A DNA stretch of 64,000 bases from an uncultured Eubacteriales bacterium (lineage in GTDB: Bacteria > Bacillota > Clostridia > Christensenellales > Aristaeellaceae): positions 1 to 64,000 of the forward strand of contig CALVNG010000004.1 in NCBI GenBank assembly GCA_944349545.1, in the 5' to 3' direction. This document shows positions 9,372-17,272 of this stretch, piece after piece (the stretch's first letter is position 1; every line of letters begins with the position of its first letter). The position numbers and the translations under genes are program-made. Below the pieces are notes generated by a model that was given only the letters and a program-made list of their open reading frames with translations, searched no databases and was not told the DNA's origin.

Positions 9372-9719
9372 TCAAGCAAGGCCGCGATACGCTTGGACAT
9401 CGCACCGCGAATCAGGCCATCCGGCAGCCCGCGCAGACGTTCCCCGCCTGTTCGTAGCCGATAGCCGGTCCGGCGTTTTGCCAGGCGAAGCGGGACGGAA
9501 AGCACAGGCCTGCCGCTACGCGGGAGGGAGCACGGATCGCTGCGAGCGGAGCGGCGTGCGGTTGGAGAACTTCATTGTGCTCAGCAAAATGCTGGAAAAC
9601 ATGGGGGCTGCGCAGCGCTGGCGGAAAGGGCCGAAACGCTCCGGCTGATCCCGGTCGGCCTGCCGCCAAAGACAGATATCAGGTCTTATGTGCTATGACC
9701 TGGGCCGGCGCAGGAGGGA
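9372..9719. other. Intergenic region between convergent genes
   Basis: No gene is supported here. A weak hairpin (CAGGTC at 9680-9685 pairing with GACCTG at 9697-9702) lies near the - strand gene end and lacks a T-run. The + strand around 9563-9608 translates as NFIVLSKMLENMGA, which looks like the start of a receiver domain. It has no gene around it and may be a scrap of a lost response regulator. Confidence 0.35.
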
Positions 9720-11123
9720 TCAAAGAGCGGTGAACTGCGCCACAGGGGATGACGCCTCTCCGATCACATACTGGTTTCGACCGCGCGCCTTGGCGGCGTA
9801 GAGCAGCCTGTCTGCGTCCCGGTACAGCTCTTCCGGCGCGTAGAGGCTCCGGATTGGCAGCACGCCGATGCTGCAGGATAACCGATATCCATCCCAGCTG
9901 ACTTTGCCAACCTGTTCCAAAAGATGCCTCAGCTCTACTTCAAGCTCAACCAGCGGCATGTTTTCATACAGGAGAACGGCGAATTCATCGCCGCCCAGGC
10001 GGCCGACGATGCCGGAGCGCCCAAAGATCTTCCTCAGACTGCCGGAGACTTCCCGCAGCGCACGATCTCCTTCTGGATGTCCGTAACGGTCATTGATTTC
10101 CTTGAAATGGTCCAGATCAACCATCAGAAAGTAGCCAAGGAGATCCCTGTCGGCGTTGATGGCCTGCAGGATGCGGCTGCACAGCGAAAAAAACGTCCTG
10201 TGGGTAAAGGTGCCCGTGAGGGAATCCATCCTGTCTATACAGGCGTAGCAGGAGCTGTAAAGACGGTTTAGAATCAGCAGCAGGATCATCAGCGCCATGA
10301 GGGAGATGATGCCCATCATGAACTGAATCTGAAGATGAGCAATGTCCGTATACACAATATCTGTCAGAAAGATTCCCCGGTTGTTAAGGACATAGTTGAT
10401 CTGATGAACGAAATAAAACGTGACAGCCAGAGATGCCACCGTCGCCAGCACGGCAATAAAGACCAGAAACCGGCGGTGATACCGCGTCTCCGTCTCAACT
10501 GAACGGGAGAGCGCCAGCTTTTGCTTGAATTGATGCCATGTTTGGGAATGGGACGCCCACCAGAGCAGCAGGACAACGGCGGTGTTTACGGCGTTGAGTA
10601 TGAGGCTTTTAGGGGCGAAGAAGCCGGAAAATGCATCCATGGGACCGACGCCCTCGCCGGGAAAGAACAGCCACATTGTACTGCAGACCAACAGCGAGTG
10701 TATTGCACAGCCCAGATAAGAAACGATGCCCTTTCCCAGAGCCGGGCGCCGAAGGCGCCTGGCTAAGGCATATAAGAGTCCAATGATCAGTCCAAAGAGC
10801 ATCCTGGCGATGACGCTGAGGAACAGGCTTCCCAATGGATTGCCGCTAAAAAACGGAGATAACAGCTGAGCGGGCGCCAAAACATAGCTGGCGGAAGCCT
10901 TCCACAAGCTGGCTACGCCATAGACTGTGCCTACCAGCGCTGCCGCCTTCGGGCTTAGAACGGCGCCGGTAAGCAGGACCGGAATATATGCAAAGGAAAG
11001 AGAAACCGGCTCAATGTGAAATTGCCCCAGGAAGGAAAACGACATCAGCAGTTCCATGGCAATCAGTATCAATAAAACGTATTGGCGTATGAATGATACA
11101 GACTTATGGGAAAGATTTGTCAT
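9720..11123 (-). CDS. Membrane diguanylate cyclase with ECF-S-like N-terminus
   Basis: The 467-residue protein has about six membrane segments in residues 10-195 arranged like the substrate-binding S component of ECF vitamin transporters (AYIPVLLTGAVLSPKAAALVG, GNPLGSLFLSVIARMLFGL). A further membrane pair at ~218-288 and a GGDEF domain follow. The active site RLGGDEFAVLL is intact (GGDEF 377-381), as is the substrate part FLMVDLDHFKEIND, so it should make c-di-GMP. The inhibitory I-site RxxD is replaced (GRSGI), so product inhibition is probably absent. The start at 11123 is set by GAGGAGA just upstream; a longer frame reaching 11372 overlaps the next gene and is rejected. Sensing a small ligand in the membrane part is an inference. 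Confidence 0.85.
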   Translation of the reverse strand: MTNLSHKSVSFIRQYVLLILIAMELLMSFSFLGQFHIEPVSLSFAYIPVLLTGAVLSPKAAALVGTVYGVASLWKASASYVLAPAQLLSPFFSGNPLGSLFLSVIARMLFGLIIGLLYALARRLRRPALGKGIVSYLGCAIHSLLVCSTMWLFFPGEGVGPMDAFSGFFAPKSLILNAVNTAVVLLLWWASHSQTWHQFKQKLALSRSVETETRYHRRFLVFIAVLATVASLAVTFYFVHQINYVLNNRGIFLTDIVYTDIAHLQIQFMMGIISLMALMILLLILNRLYSSCYACIDRMDSLTGTFTHRTFFSLCSRILQAINADRDLLGYFLMVDLDHFKEINDRYGHPEGDRALREVSGSLRKIFGRSGIVGRLGGDEFAVLLYENMPLVELEVELRHLLEQVGKVSWDGYRLSCSIGVLPIRSLYAPEELYRDADRLLYAAKARGRNQYVIGEASSPVAQFTAL

Positions 11124-11217
11124 ACTGTTCTCCTCTGATGTGGTTTCCAGAAGCGCTTGACGCCGGCAAAACGCCTCCTTGACATGGCCGTTGACCTCAT
11201 TTTTCGCAACGCTCGGA

Positions 11218-12327
11218 TCATGACAGAGGGCTGAGACAAACCTGATTCTTTCCCTGCTCCTTCGCTTTGTACAGCGCGCTGTCAGCCTTGCTGTAAAACT
11301 GCTCGTAGGACCCGCCTGAGTCGCTGGCGCGGCAGCATCCGACACTGCAGCTCGCGCCGATGTTCTGGCCATGCCAGGTGATCTGAGAGGTGGAATGGAT
11401 CAGGGCGCGGACGGCCGTGAGCAGGTCCTCCTCGTCCGCGGCATGAATCATCGCCGCAAACTCGTCCCCGCCAATCCGACTGAGGGCCCAGGCATCGGGA
11501 AAGACATCCTCCAGACGAAGGGCGAATTCCTTGAGCACATAGTCTCCACATGGGTGCCCATGGTGATCGTTGACGGCCTTGAAGTTGTCCATGTCGAAGA
11601 TCAGCAACGCCGCTCCTTGCGTAATGAGGTATGGCTCCACACAGCGCTGAAAGGAGGCTTTGTTGAGCAGGCCGGTCAGGGCGTCCCGCTGGGCAATTTC
11701 CTTCAGCTGCTCGTTCATTTTGTTGATTTCCATGCGCTGGGATATGACGGTTGCGTAGTGGTGACGATTGGTGAGCGCAACGGCCAGCGAAACGATGGTT
11801 GTAAAAGTGATGTTGATTTGATCTCCGCTGCTGAGCAACGGACCCGCCAGACCGATAAAAAGCCCCCAGCCCGATAGAAAGAGAACCAGGGCGTACCATG
11901 CGGGCATCAGAATAAAGATGGAGAGGCCGAGTATGGCAGTGTAGTAGATACCGATCTCTGCGCTGGCGCTTCTGGTCAGGTCATAAATGTTGATGCAGAC
12001 ATGCCAAATCAGCATTAGGGCGGCGGCGCTATACTGAAGCGCCAGCTCAGCGCGCTGATGTCCGCCGCGCAGCAGGAAGCTAAGGATCAGATACAGGGCG
12101 GCAATCACGAAAAGCGAGCAATACAGCGTAAAATAAATGCGGTTATTCAATGTGCTCAGCTTTGCGGAGGTCCAGAACAGAACCCTTGCCATATTAAACA
12201 GTTCCATGCCGAAAATCATGATGCAGATCACCAGCATGGAAATGCGATTGTAGCGAAGGGCGGTTTGCCGGAATTCCGGCAGGATATCCGGTGGCATTTC
12301 CAAAAAAGCCTTGATTTTCCTCTGCAT
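11218..12327 (-). CDS. Membrane-bound GGDEF diguanylate cyclase
   Basis: The 369-residue protein has six membrane segments in residues ~28-190 and a C-terminal GGDEF domain beginning after AQRDALTGLLNKASF. The catalytic motif is SRIGGDEFAAMI (286-290), with LIFDMDNFKAVNDHHGH upstream, so it is likely active. No RxxD inhibitory site is present before GGDEF. The upstream ribosome site reads AAAGGAGA on the - strand. It precedes the other cyclase gene by 94 bases in the same direction, and the pair opposes the EAL and HD-GYP genes functionally: synthesis here, breakdown there. Confidence 0.87.
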   Translation of the reverse strand: MQRKIKAFLEMPPDILPEFRQTALRYNRISMLVICIMIFGMELFNMARVLFWTSAKLSTLNNRIYFTLYCSLFVIAALYLILSFLLRGGHQRAELALQYSAAALMLIWHVCINIYDLTRSASAEIGIYYTAILGLSIFILMPAWYALVLFLSGWGLFIGLAGPLLSSGDQINITFTTIVSLAVALTNRHHYATVISQRMEINKMNEQLKEIAQRDALTGLLNKASFQRCVEPYLITQGAALLIFDMDNFKAVNDHHGHPCGDYVLKEFALRLEDVFPDAWALSRIGGDEFAAMIHAADEEDLLTAVRALIHSTSQITWHGQNIGASCSVGCCRASDSGGSYEQFYSKADSALYKAKEQGKNQVCLSPLS

Positions 12328-12411
12328 CCAGCAGCCATCTCCTTTCCGTATAATACGTTGTTAAATAGATATAAACAATTATATTCTACACGAAACAGAT
12401 TTACAAGGGCT

Positions 12412-12457
12412 TTTGAGAGGTTGACGCCGCCCGCTTTGAGAGGTTGACGCCGCCCGC
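12412..12457. repeat. Two tandem 23-bp direct repeats, possible LytTR operator
   Basis: Two perfect copies of a 23-bp unit lie head to tail at 12412-12434 and 12435-12457; each contains GAGAGGTTGACGCCGCCC. The block sits 25 bases upstream of a good -35 box. LytTR regulators bind pairs of direct repeats about two helical turns apart, often upstream of their own promoter, so this is a plausible autoregulatory site for the next gene. Confidence 0.5.
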
Positions 12458-12482
12458 TTCTCCCGTCCATCAGTCAAGTCTC

Positions 12483-12511
12483 TTGACGGCTTCTTGTTTC
12501 CATGCTATTTT
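12483..12511 (+). promoter_or_regulatory. Sigma-A-type promoter for the LytTR gene
   Basis: TTGACG (12483-12488) and TATTTT (12506-12511) are separated by exactly 17 bases, giving 5/6 and 4/6 matches to consensus. The site lies 86 bases upstream of the LytTR start and just downstream of the tandem repeats. Confidence 0.55.
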
Positions 12512-12597
12512 ATTACAAAGTGGGTAATAGAGGCGATGGCTCGTTATCCGCTCAATTGGACCGGCGTCTTTTCATGGGCACGGAGGGGAGAAAGGCC

Positions 12598-13326
12598 ATG
12601 CTGCGAATCGCCGTATGTGACGATGATGAGAAACAGCTGATGCAGACGGCGCGGCTGTTGCAGGCCTACCTGCAGGCCCGTCCCGCTCTCAATGGGCAAC
12701 TGGAGACATTTCAAAGCGGCGATGCGCTGCTGACAAGGGCGGATGAGCTGCGTGGATTTGATCTCTATGTTCTGGACGTCATGATGCCGCAGCTGAGCGG
12801 GATCGAGACCGGCCGCCGCCTGAGGAGCCTTGGAGAGGGCGGCGAGATCATCTACCTCTCCAATTACAACGATTTTGCCGCTGACAGCTATGATGTCCGC
12901 GCGTTCTTTTATTTGCTCAAGCCGGCGGAGGAAAAAAAGCTGTTTGAGGTGCTGGACCGGGCTGTGGAGAAGCTGAACCGGAAGCGAAGCGGCGCCATTG
13001 TGATCAGCACGACGGACGGTCCGCGGCGCATCCTGCTGGAGCACATCCGGTATGTGGAGCGGATAGGGCGGAGCGTGCGCTATTGCTGTACCGACAGTAC
13101 GGTGGATTCCCAGAGCATTCGGGTTTCCTTTCGGACGATTGCGGCCCCTCTGCTGGCAGACCCCCGCTTTTACCTGTGTGGAGCCAGCTATGTGCTGAAT
13201 TTCCAGCATGTGACCGGCGTGAGGGGACAGGCCGCATTGCTGGATAATGGCGATACCGTCATGCTTCCCCGCACGGCGGCGACGAATTTCAAGAAAGCCT
13301 GGGGCAAGTATTGGCTGGAGGATTGA
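12598..13326 (+). CDS. LytTR-family response regulator
   Basis: The 242-residue protein carries a receiver domain (residues 1-125; D8-D10 acidic cluster, phosphoacceptor D60 in LYVLDVMMPQLSG, LKP lysine) and a C-terminal LytTR DNA-binding domain (about 140-240, with LLEHIRYVERIGRSVRYC and FYLCGASYVLNFQHV). These regulators are typically paired with membrane GHKL kinases that read peptides or metabolites. The ATG at 12598 follows GGAGGGGAG; a longer frame from 12502 has no ribosome site. The cognate kinase seems to be the broken gene right after it, so the regulator may now be orphaned or served by the GHKL kinases at 32-35 kb. Confidence 0.87.
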   Translation: MLRIAVCDDDEKQLMQTARLLQAYLQARPALNGQLETFQSGDALLTRADELRGFDLYVLDVMMPQLSGIETGRRLRSLGEGGEIIYLSNYNDFAADSYDVRAFFYLLKPAEEKKLFEVLDRAVEKLNRKRSGAIVISTTDGPRRILLEHIRYVERIGRSVRYCCTDSTVDSQSIRVSFRTIAAPLLADPRFYLCGASYVLNFQHVTGVRGQAALLDNGDTVMLPRTAATNFKKAWGKYWLED

Positions 13327-13445
13327 GCAAACCAGCCGCCTAGAGATTGCATTGTGCCGGATCTCCGTTACAATCAGCCTGTTGACGTTGTACACATACC
13401 ATTGAGCTTTTTGGGACGATCCGCTTCGCGCGTCCGTGATCATCC

Positions 13446-13688
13446 ATGAAACTGCCCAGCGGACAGAGGAAGAACCGCTGCAAGATGGTGGGAACGCCCG
13501 GCGTCATGCTGGAGATATCCAAGCCCAGCAGCGAACCGGCGGCCTTTGACGGGAACGGACTGCCGGTGGCGAACAAGGAGGAGCGTGGCCTGGGCGTGCA
13601 GTCCATCTCCGCTTTCTGTATGAAGCATGGCGCCGTCTGTCATTTTGAGCAGGATGACGGATGGTTCCGGCTACGGCTGATGCTGTAA
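13446..13688 (+). pseudogene. C-terminal remnant of a GHKL sensor kinase
   Basis: An 80-residue frame matches only the end of a GHKL histidine kinase. It keeps CKMVGTPGVMLEISKP, the G1-like FDGNGLPVA, the G2-like GLGVQSISAFC and the terminal GAVCHFEQDDGWFRLRL. The same segment is found, highly similar, at the ends of the two intact kinases at 32.4 and 33.7 kb. The sensor, the histidine and the N-box part are gone, so it cannot be a kinase. It lies directly after its presumed LytTR partner, pointing to an internal deletion of a former two-gene system. It could still be expressed as a free ATP-binding fragment, but decay is more likely. Confidence 0.8.
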
Positions 13689-13705
13689 TCGGGTGTGTGG
13701 AAAAG

Positions 13706-13745
13706 GAACTTCCGCAGGCGGCTGTCCGGCGGGAGGTCTTTTTTT
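13706..13745 (+). terminator. Rho-independent terminator
   Basis: GAACTTCCGC (13706-13715) pairs with GCGGGAGGTC (13729-13738) in 9 of 10 positions and is followed by seven T. It ends the LytTR/kinase-remnant transcript and may also act on the opposing operon ending at 13757. Confidence 0.8.
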
Positions 13746-13756
13746 CGTCCCAATGG

Positions 13757-15064
13757 TCAGGGAAGCGCGCCCAGTCCGGCGACCAGAATAAACACCCCGG
13801 CCAGGAGGTAGAGCGCCGGGTCCACCAGATGGGCCCGTTTCCGGCATACCATCACCGCCACATAGGAGACCACGCCCAGCATCACGCCGTTGGTGATGGA
13901 AAACGTGAAGGGCATCCCCACGATCATCAGAAAACTGGGCAGGGAGATCTCCACATGCTTCCAGGTGATCTGGGTGATGCCGCTCATCATGGACATGCCG
14001 ACCATGACCAGCGGAGCCGCCAGAACGGCGCCGCTCATCACCCCCGCCAGAGGCGCAAAAGGCAGCAAGCAAAGGAAGAGAACGCCGGTCGTGACGGCGG
14101 AAAGCCCGGTGCGCGCGCCTTCGCGGATGCCGGTGGCGGATTCCGCGGTGGTAGTCACATTGCTCACCCCAAGCAGCGCTCCCAGGCAGGTGGCTGTGCC
14201 GCAGCTCAGCATCGCCTGCCGCTGACCGTCCAGATCGCCGGTGGAGTCGGTCAGCTTGGCGTCTCCCGCCACGCCCAAAAGGATGCCAAGGGCGTCGAAA
14301 TACTGGGAAACCACCAGGGATAGCAGCGCAGAGAGCAGCGGAATGGGTCCCAGGGTCAAAAGCCCGGCAAAGTCAGGCTTCAGCGCCGTCAGGGACAGCC
14401 GGGGAGCGGCCGTAGCTTGCGGCAATACCGTCACCCCCAGGGGAATCCCCAGCGCCGCAGTCACCGCCATTCCCAGCATGAGGGCTCCCGGAACCCGTTT
14501 CATCAATAGCGCCGCCGTCAGGAGAATCCCCAGCAGCGCCAGAAGCGGCTCCGGCGCGGCCAGCGTTCCCATATCCACCATGTTTTCGTCGGCGGTGATC
14601 AGGCCTGCGTTGATCAGCCCGGAGAGGGTAAGGAACAGGCCCACGCCGGCGGACAGGGCGAACTTGAAGGGCATGGGCAGGGCGTCGCTCAGCCGTCCCC
14701 GCAGGGGGCTGAGCGAGAGCGCCGCAAACAGCGCGCCGGACAGCAGCACCAGCGCCAGGGCCTGCTGCCAGGTGCAGCCGCAGCGCTGGCAAAGGGTATG
14801 GGTGAACAGGGTGGTGAATCCCAAGCCCGGCGCCAGGGCAAAGGGCAGGTTGGACACCAGCCCGGACAGGATGCTACCCAGGGCAGCGGTCAGGCAGACA
14901 GCGCTCATCACCGCGCCGTAGTCCATGCCGGTTGCGGAAAGCACGCCCGGAATCACCAAAACCAGGTAGGCCATGGAGCAGAATGTCGTGCATCCGCACC
15001 GCAGTTCTCTGCCCAGAGTGGTGCCCCGCTGAGAGAGGTGGAAAAACTGATCGATTCGCTTCAT
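13757..15064 (-). CDS. NCS2/AzgA-type purine permease (paralog 1)
   Basis: A 435-residue protein with 12-14 membrane segments and the AzgA layout. It starts with the family hallmark FHLSQRGTTLGRELRCGCTTFCSMAYLVLVIPG, has the ALAPGLGFTTLFTHTLC loop early on, and a GVSNVTTTAESATGIREGARTGLSAVTTG segment that forms the substrate and proton site in this family. Characterised members import adenine, guanine or hypoxanthine with protons. It is the last gene of the - strand operon, 13 bases after the next permease. The terminator at 13706-13745 follows. Confidence 0.85.
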   Translation of the reverse strand: MKRIDQFFHLSQRGTTLGRELRCGCTTFCSMAYLVLVIPGVLSATGMDYGAVMSAVCLTAALGSILSGLVSNLPFALAPGLGFTTLFTHTLCQRCGCTWQQALALVLLSGALFAALSLSPLRGRLSDALPMPFKFALSAGVGLFLTLSGLINAGLITADENMVDMGTLAAPEPLLALLGILLTAALLMKRVPGALMLGMAVTAALGIPLGVTVLPQATAAPRLSLTALKPDFAGLLTLGPIPLLSALLSLVVSQYFDALGILLGVAGDAKLTDSTGDLDGQRQAMLSCGTATCLGALLGVSNVTTTAESATGIREGARTGLSAVTTGVLFLCLLPFAPLAGVMSGAVLAAPLVMVGMSMMSGITQITWKHVEISLPSFLMIVGMPFTFSITNGVMLGVVSYVAVMVCRKRAHLVDPALYLLAGVFILVAGLGALP

Positions 15065-15077
15065 TGTTTCTCACCTC

Positions 15078-16385
15078 CTACAGCGCCGAAAGTATATACA
15101 TAACCACAAACAGGATGGTCAGCACATAGGTCAGGGCAGGAATCTTCCTGCCCTTTCCGCCTACCAGGCTGATGACGGTATAGGCGATAAAGCCCACGCC
15201 GATGCCGTCCGCTACCGAATAGGTAAAGGGAATCATGATCATGGTCAGGAAGCAGGGCAGAGCAATCTCCACCTGATGCCAGTAGATATTGGTGGCGTTG
15301 TGGATCATCAGCATCCCGATGAGCACCAGCGCGGGCGAGGTGGCCGCGCCCGGAATCACGCCCGCAATGGGCGCCAGAAGGGTCGACGCCAGGAAGAGCA
15401 CGCCCAGGGCGACGGTATACAGCCCCGTCCTCGCTCCGTCCGCCACGCCGGTGGAACCCTCCACGGGAATGCCGATGGCGGGCGCGCCCAGCAGCGGCGC
15501 GGCGGCGGTCGCCAGCGCCGATACCGTCATGCCGCGGCTGTATCGTCCCAGTCCCTTCTGGCCTTCCGTCAGGTTTCCCGCGCCGGTGATGCAGATCAAA
15601 GACCCCAGCGTGTCAAAGCACAGGCACATGGTAAAGGTGACCACGGCGGTGATGAGCGGCAGCACCCCCAGCGAGAGCACGCCGCCAAAGTCCGGCGCCA
15701 GCAGCAGCGGGCGCAGGGCAGAGAGGGAGAGGCTCGTGGACTGCGGCGCCTGCGTTACCCCCAGCGGGAACCCCAGCAGGGTGGCCGCCACGATGCCGAT
15801 GAGCATGGCGCCCTTGACCTTCCAGGCCATCAGCACGCCGGTGATCAAAAGGCCCACAATGGCCAGCAAGGTGGCCGGTGCGCCGATCTCTCCCAGCAGC
15901 AGCTTTCCATCCTCCGCCCGGACGATGCCGGAGTTCAGCAGGCCGATCAGCGCGATGAACAGGCCCAGGCCCGCGCTGATGGCGATTTTCATGCTGGGCG
16001 GAATACAGGTGATCATCTGCTCCCTGAGGGGGGTGAGGCTGATGAGCAGAAAGGCCACGCCCGACAGGCTCACCACCGCCAGCGCCTGTGCCCAGGTGTA
16101 GCCCATGGTGAGACAGAGGGTATAGGTGAAAAAGGCGTTGAGTCCCATGCCCGGCGTCAGCATGAAGGGCAGGTTCAGGGCGGCGGACAGAAAACAGGCC
16201 GCTGCGGAGGCCAGACAGGTGGCCAGCAGCACGCCGGTGTAGTCCATGCCGGTTTTTGACAGATAGCTGGGGGTCACAAACAGAATATAGGCCACGGAAA
16301 AGTAAGAGGTCAGCGCGCCCAGCAGCTCCCGGCGGACGGTGGTTCCATGCTCCGTCAGGTGAAACATCCGTTCCAGCATCCTCAT
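15078..16385 (-). CDS. NCS2/AzgA-type purine permease (paralog 2)
   Basis: A 435-residue AzgA-type permease, with FHLTEHGTTVRRELLGALTSYFSVAYILFVTPSYL at the N-terminus, LTPGMGLNAFFTYTLC and PVEGSTGVADGARTGLYTVALG. The start at 16385 is supported by AAGGAGG just upstream and overlaps the TGA of the broken HD gene (ATGA), so coupling has been kept although the upstream gene is interrupted. It is clearly related to its neighbours on both sides, but the three copies have diverged, which argues for different purine or analogue substrates. Confidence 0.85.
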   Translation of the reverse strand: MRMLERMFHLTEHGTTVRRELLGALTSYFSVAYILFVTPSYLSKTGMDYTGVLLATCLASAAACFLSAALNLPFMLTPGMGLNAFFTYTLCLTMGYTWAQALAVVSLSGVAFLLISLTPLREQMITCIPPSMKIAISAGLGLFIALIGLLNSGIVRAEDGKLLLGEIGAPATLLAIVGLLITGVLMAWKVKGAMLIGIVAATLLGFPLGVTQAPQSTSLSLSALRPLLLAPDFGGVLSLGVLPLITAVVTFTMCLCFDTLGSLICITGAGNLTEGQKGLGRYSRGMTVSALATAAAPLLGAPAIGIPVEGSTGVADGARTGLYTVALGVLFLASTLLAPIAGVIPGAATSPALVLIGMLMIHNATNIYWHQVEIALPCFLTMIMIPFTYSVADGIGVGFIAYTVISLVGGKGRKIPALTYVLTILFVVMYILSAL

Positions 16386-17255
16386 AGGTCCGCCTCCTTC
16401 GGCTTTTCCAGCCGCAGCGCCACATCGGTCTGCGTGATGACGAACGGGGAGCGCTCGGAGGCAACCCGGCGGCACATCAGCAGCTTATCCCGCAGCTTTT
16501 CGGTTACCTCTTCTATGCCTGCGCGAATCTCCGCATCCTCCGTCCAGGCGTACACCTCCACCCGCTCGGGCGTAAGCTCCACCCGGCGGATGGCCATGTG
16601 CTTGCGAAATTCCCGGCGGTCCCGTGCGCTGGGCATTTTCTCCACGTCATAGAGAAAGCTCACGTTGCGCTCGGCGGAAATGTCCAGCTCGTCCGCCAGG
16701 CAGATCAGCGCCGACAGATACGGCAGAAACACCGTCTTTCCCGGCTCCACCTCAAAGCGGGACGGATAGGCCGCCTCATCCATCAGATTCGTTTTCCGAT
16801 GTCCCTGGCAGACCTGAATGACCGCCCTTGCGTACCTGGGACCGGGAAAGTCCAGCATCGGCCAGTACTTTTCCAGATACAGCGCCGACAGCTCCTGGTG
16901 TTAATCCCGCACCGCCCAGGCTTTTGCCATATCGTCCGCCGGTTCCGGGAATCCCAGCGCCTCGCGGAACTGTGCAAAGTCCGCCGCGGTAACCCCCCAT
17001 GCCCACATCATGGAACAGCGCCCCCATCAAAAGCACATAGAGGTCCTCAGCCGTGAGCCTTTCCATTTGGCTGCCGATGAGCTGATTGCACAGGTCCAGA
17101 ATGCTCAGCGTGTGCAGAACCGTGTGATCGGTGAAATCCGGGAAATAGTTCTCATACCGGGTAAGCATCCGCTGCGAGGTCACCACGCAGTCCCGGTAGC
17201 GTCTGTGGAGCGCAGGCGCCCTGTGCGCCAGTCTGCGCTCAATGCCATAGTCCAT
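16382..17255 (-). pseudogene. HD-domain phosphohydrolase, frameshifted and with a stop codon
   Basis: The first ~85 residues (MDYGIERRLAHRAPALHRRY to LMGALFHDVGMG) hold an HD-type site: H in DHTVLHTLS and HD in FHDVGMG. In a run of six C (+ strand, 16991-16996) the frame is lost. Removing one base restores VTAADFAQFREALG and AKAWAVRD, then a TAA falls exactly where the family would have Tyr (RD-stop-HQELSALYLEKYW). The rest (MLDFPGPRYARAVIQVCQGH onward, with a second metal site DELDISAERNVSF) is open to 16382. Two separate lesions argue for a true pseudogene rather than one sequencing error. Intact relatives are HD-superfamily hydrolases acting on nucleotides, which would fit the purine permeases around it. 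Confidence 0.75.
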
Positions 17256-17272
17256 GTTGCTTTCTCCGCCCG

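Noticed and set aside
9540..9650. Receiver-domain gene suggested by NFIVLSKMLENMGA
   Set aside because: Only about 15 residues match, with no phosphoacceptor region; kept only as a note on the intergenic region.
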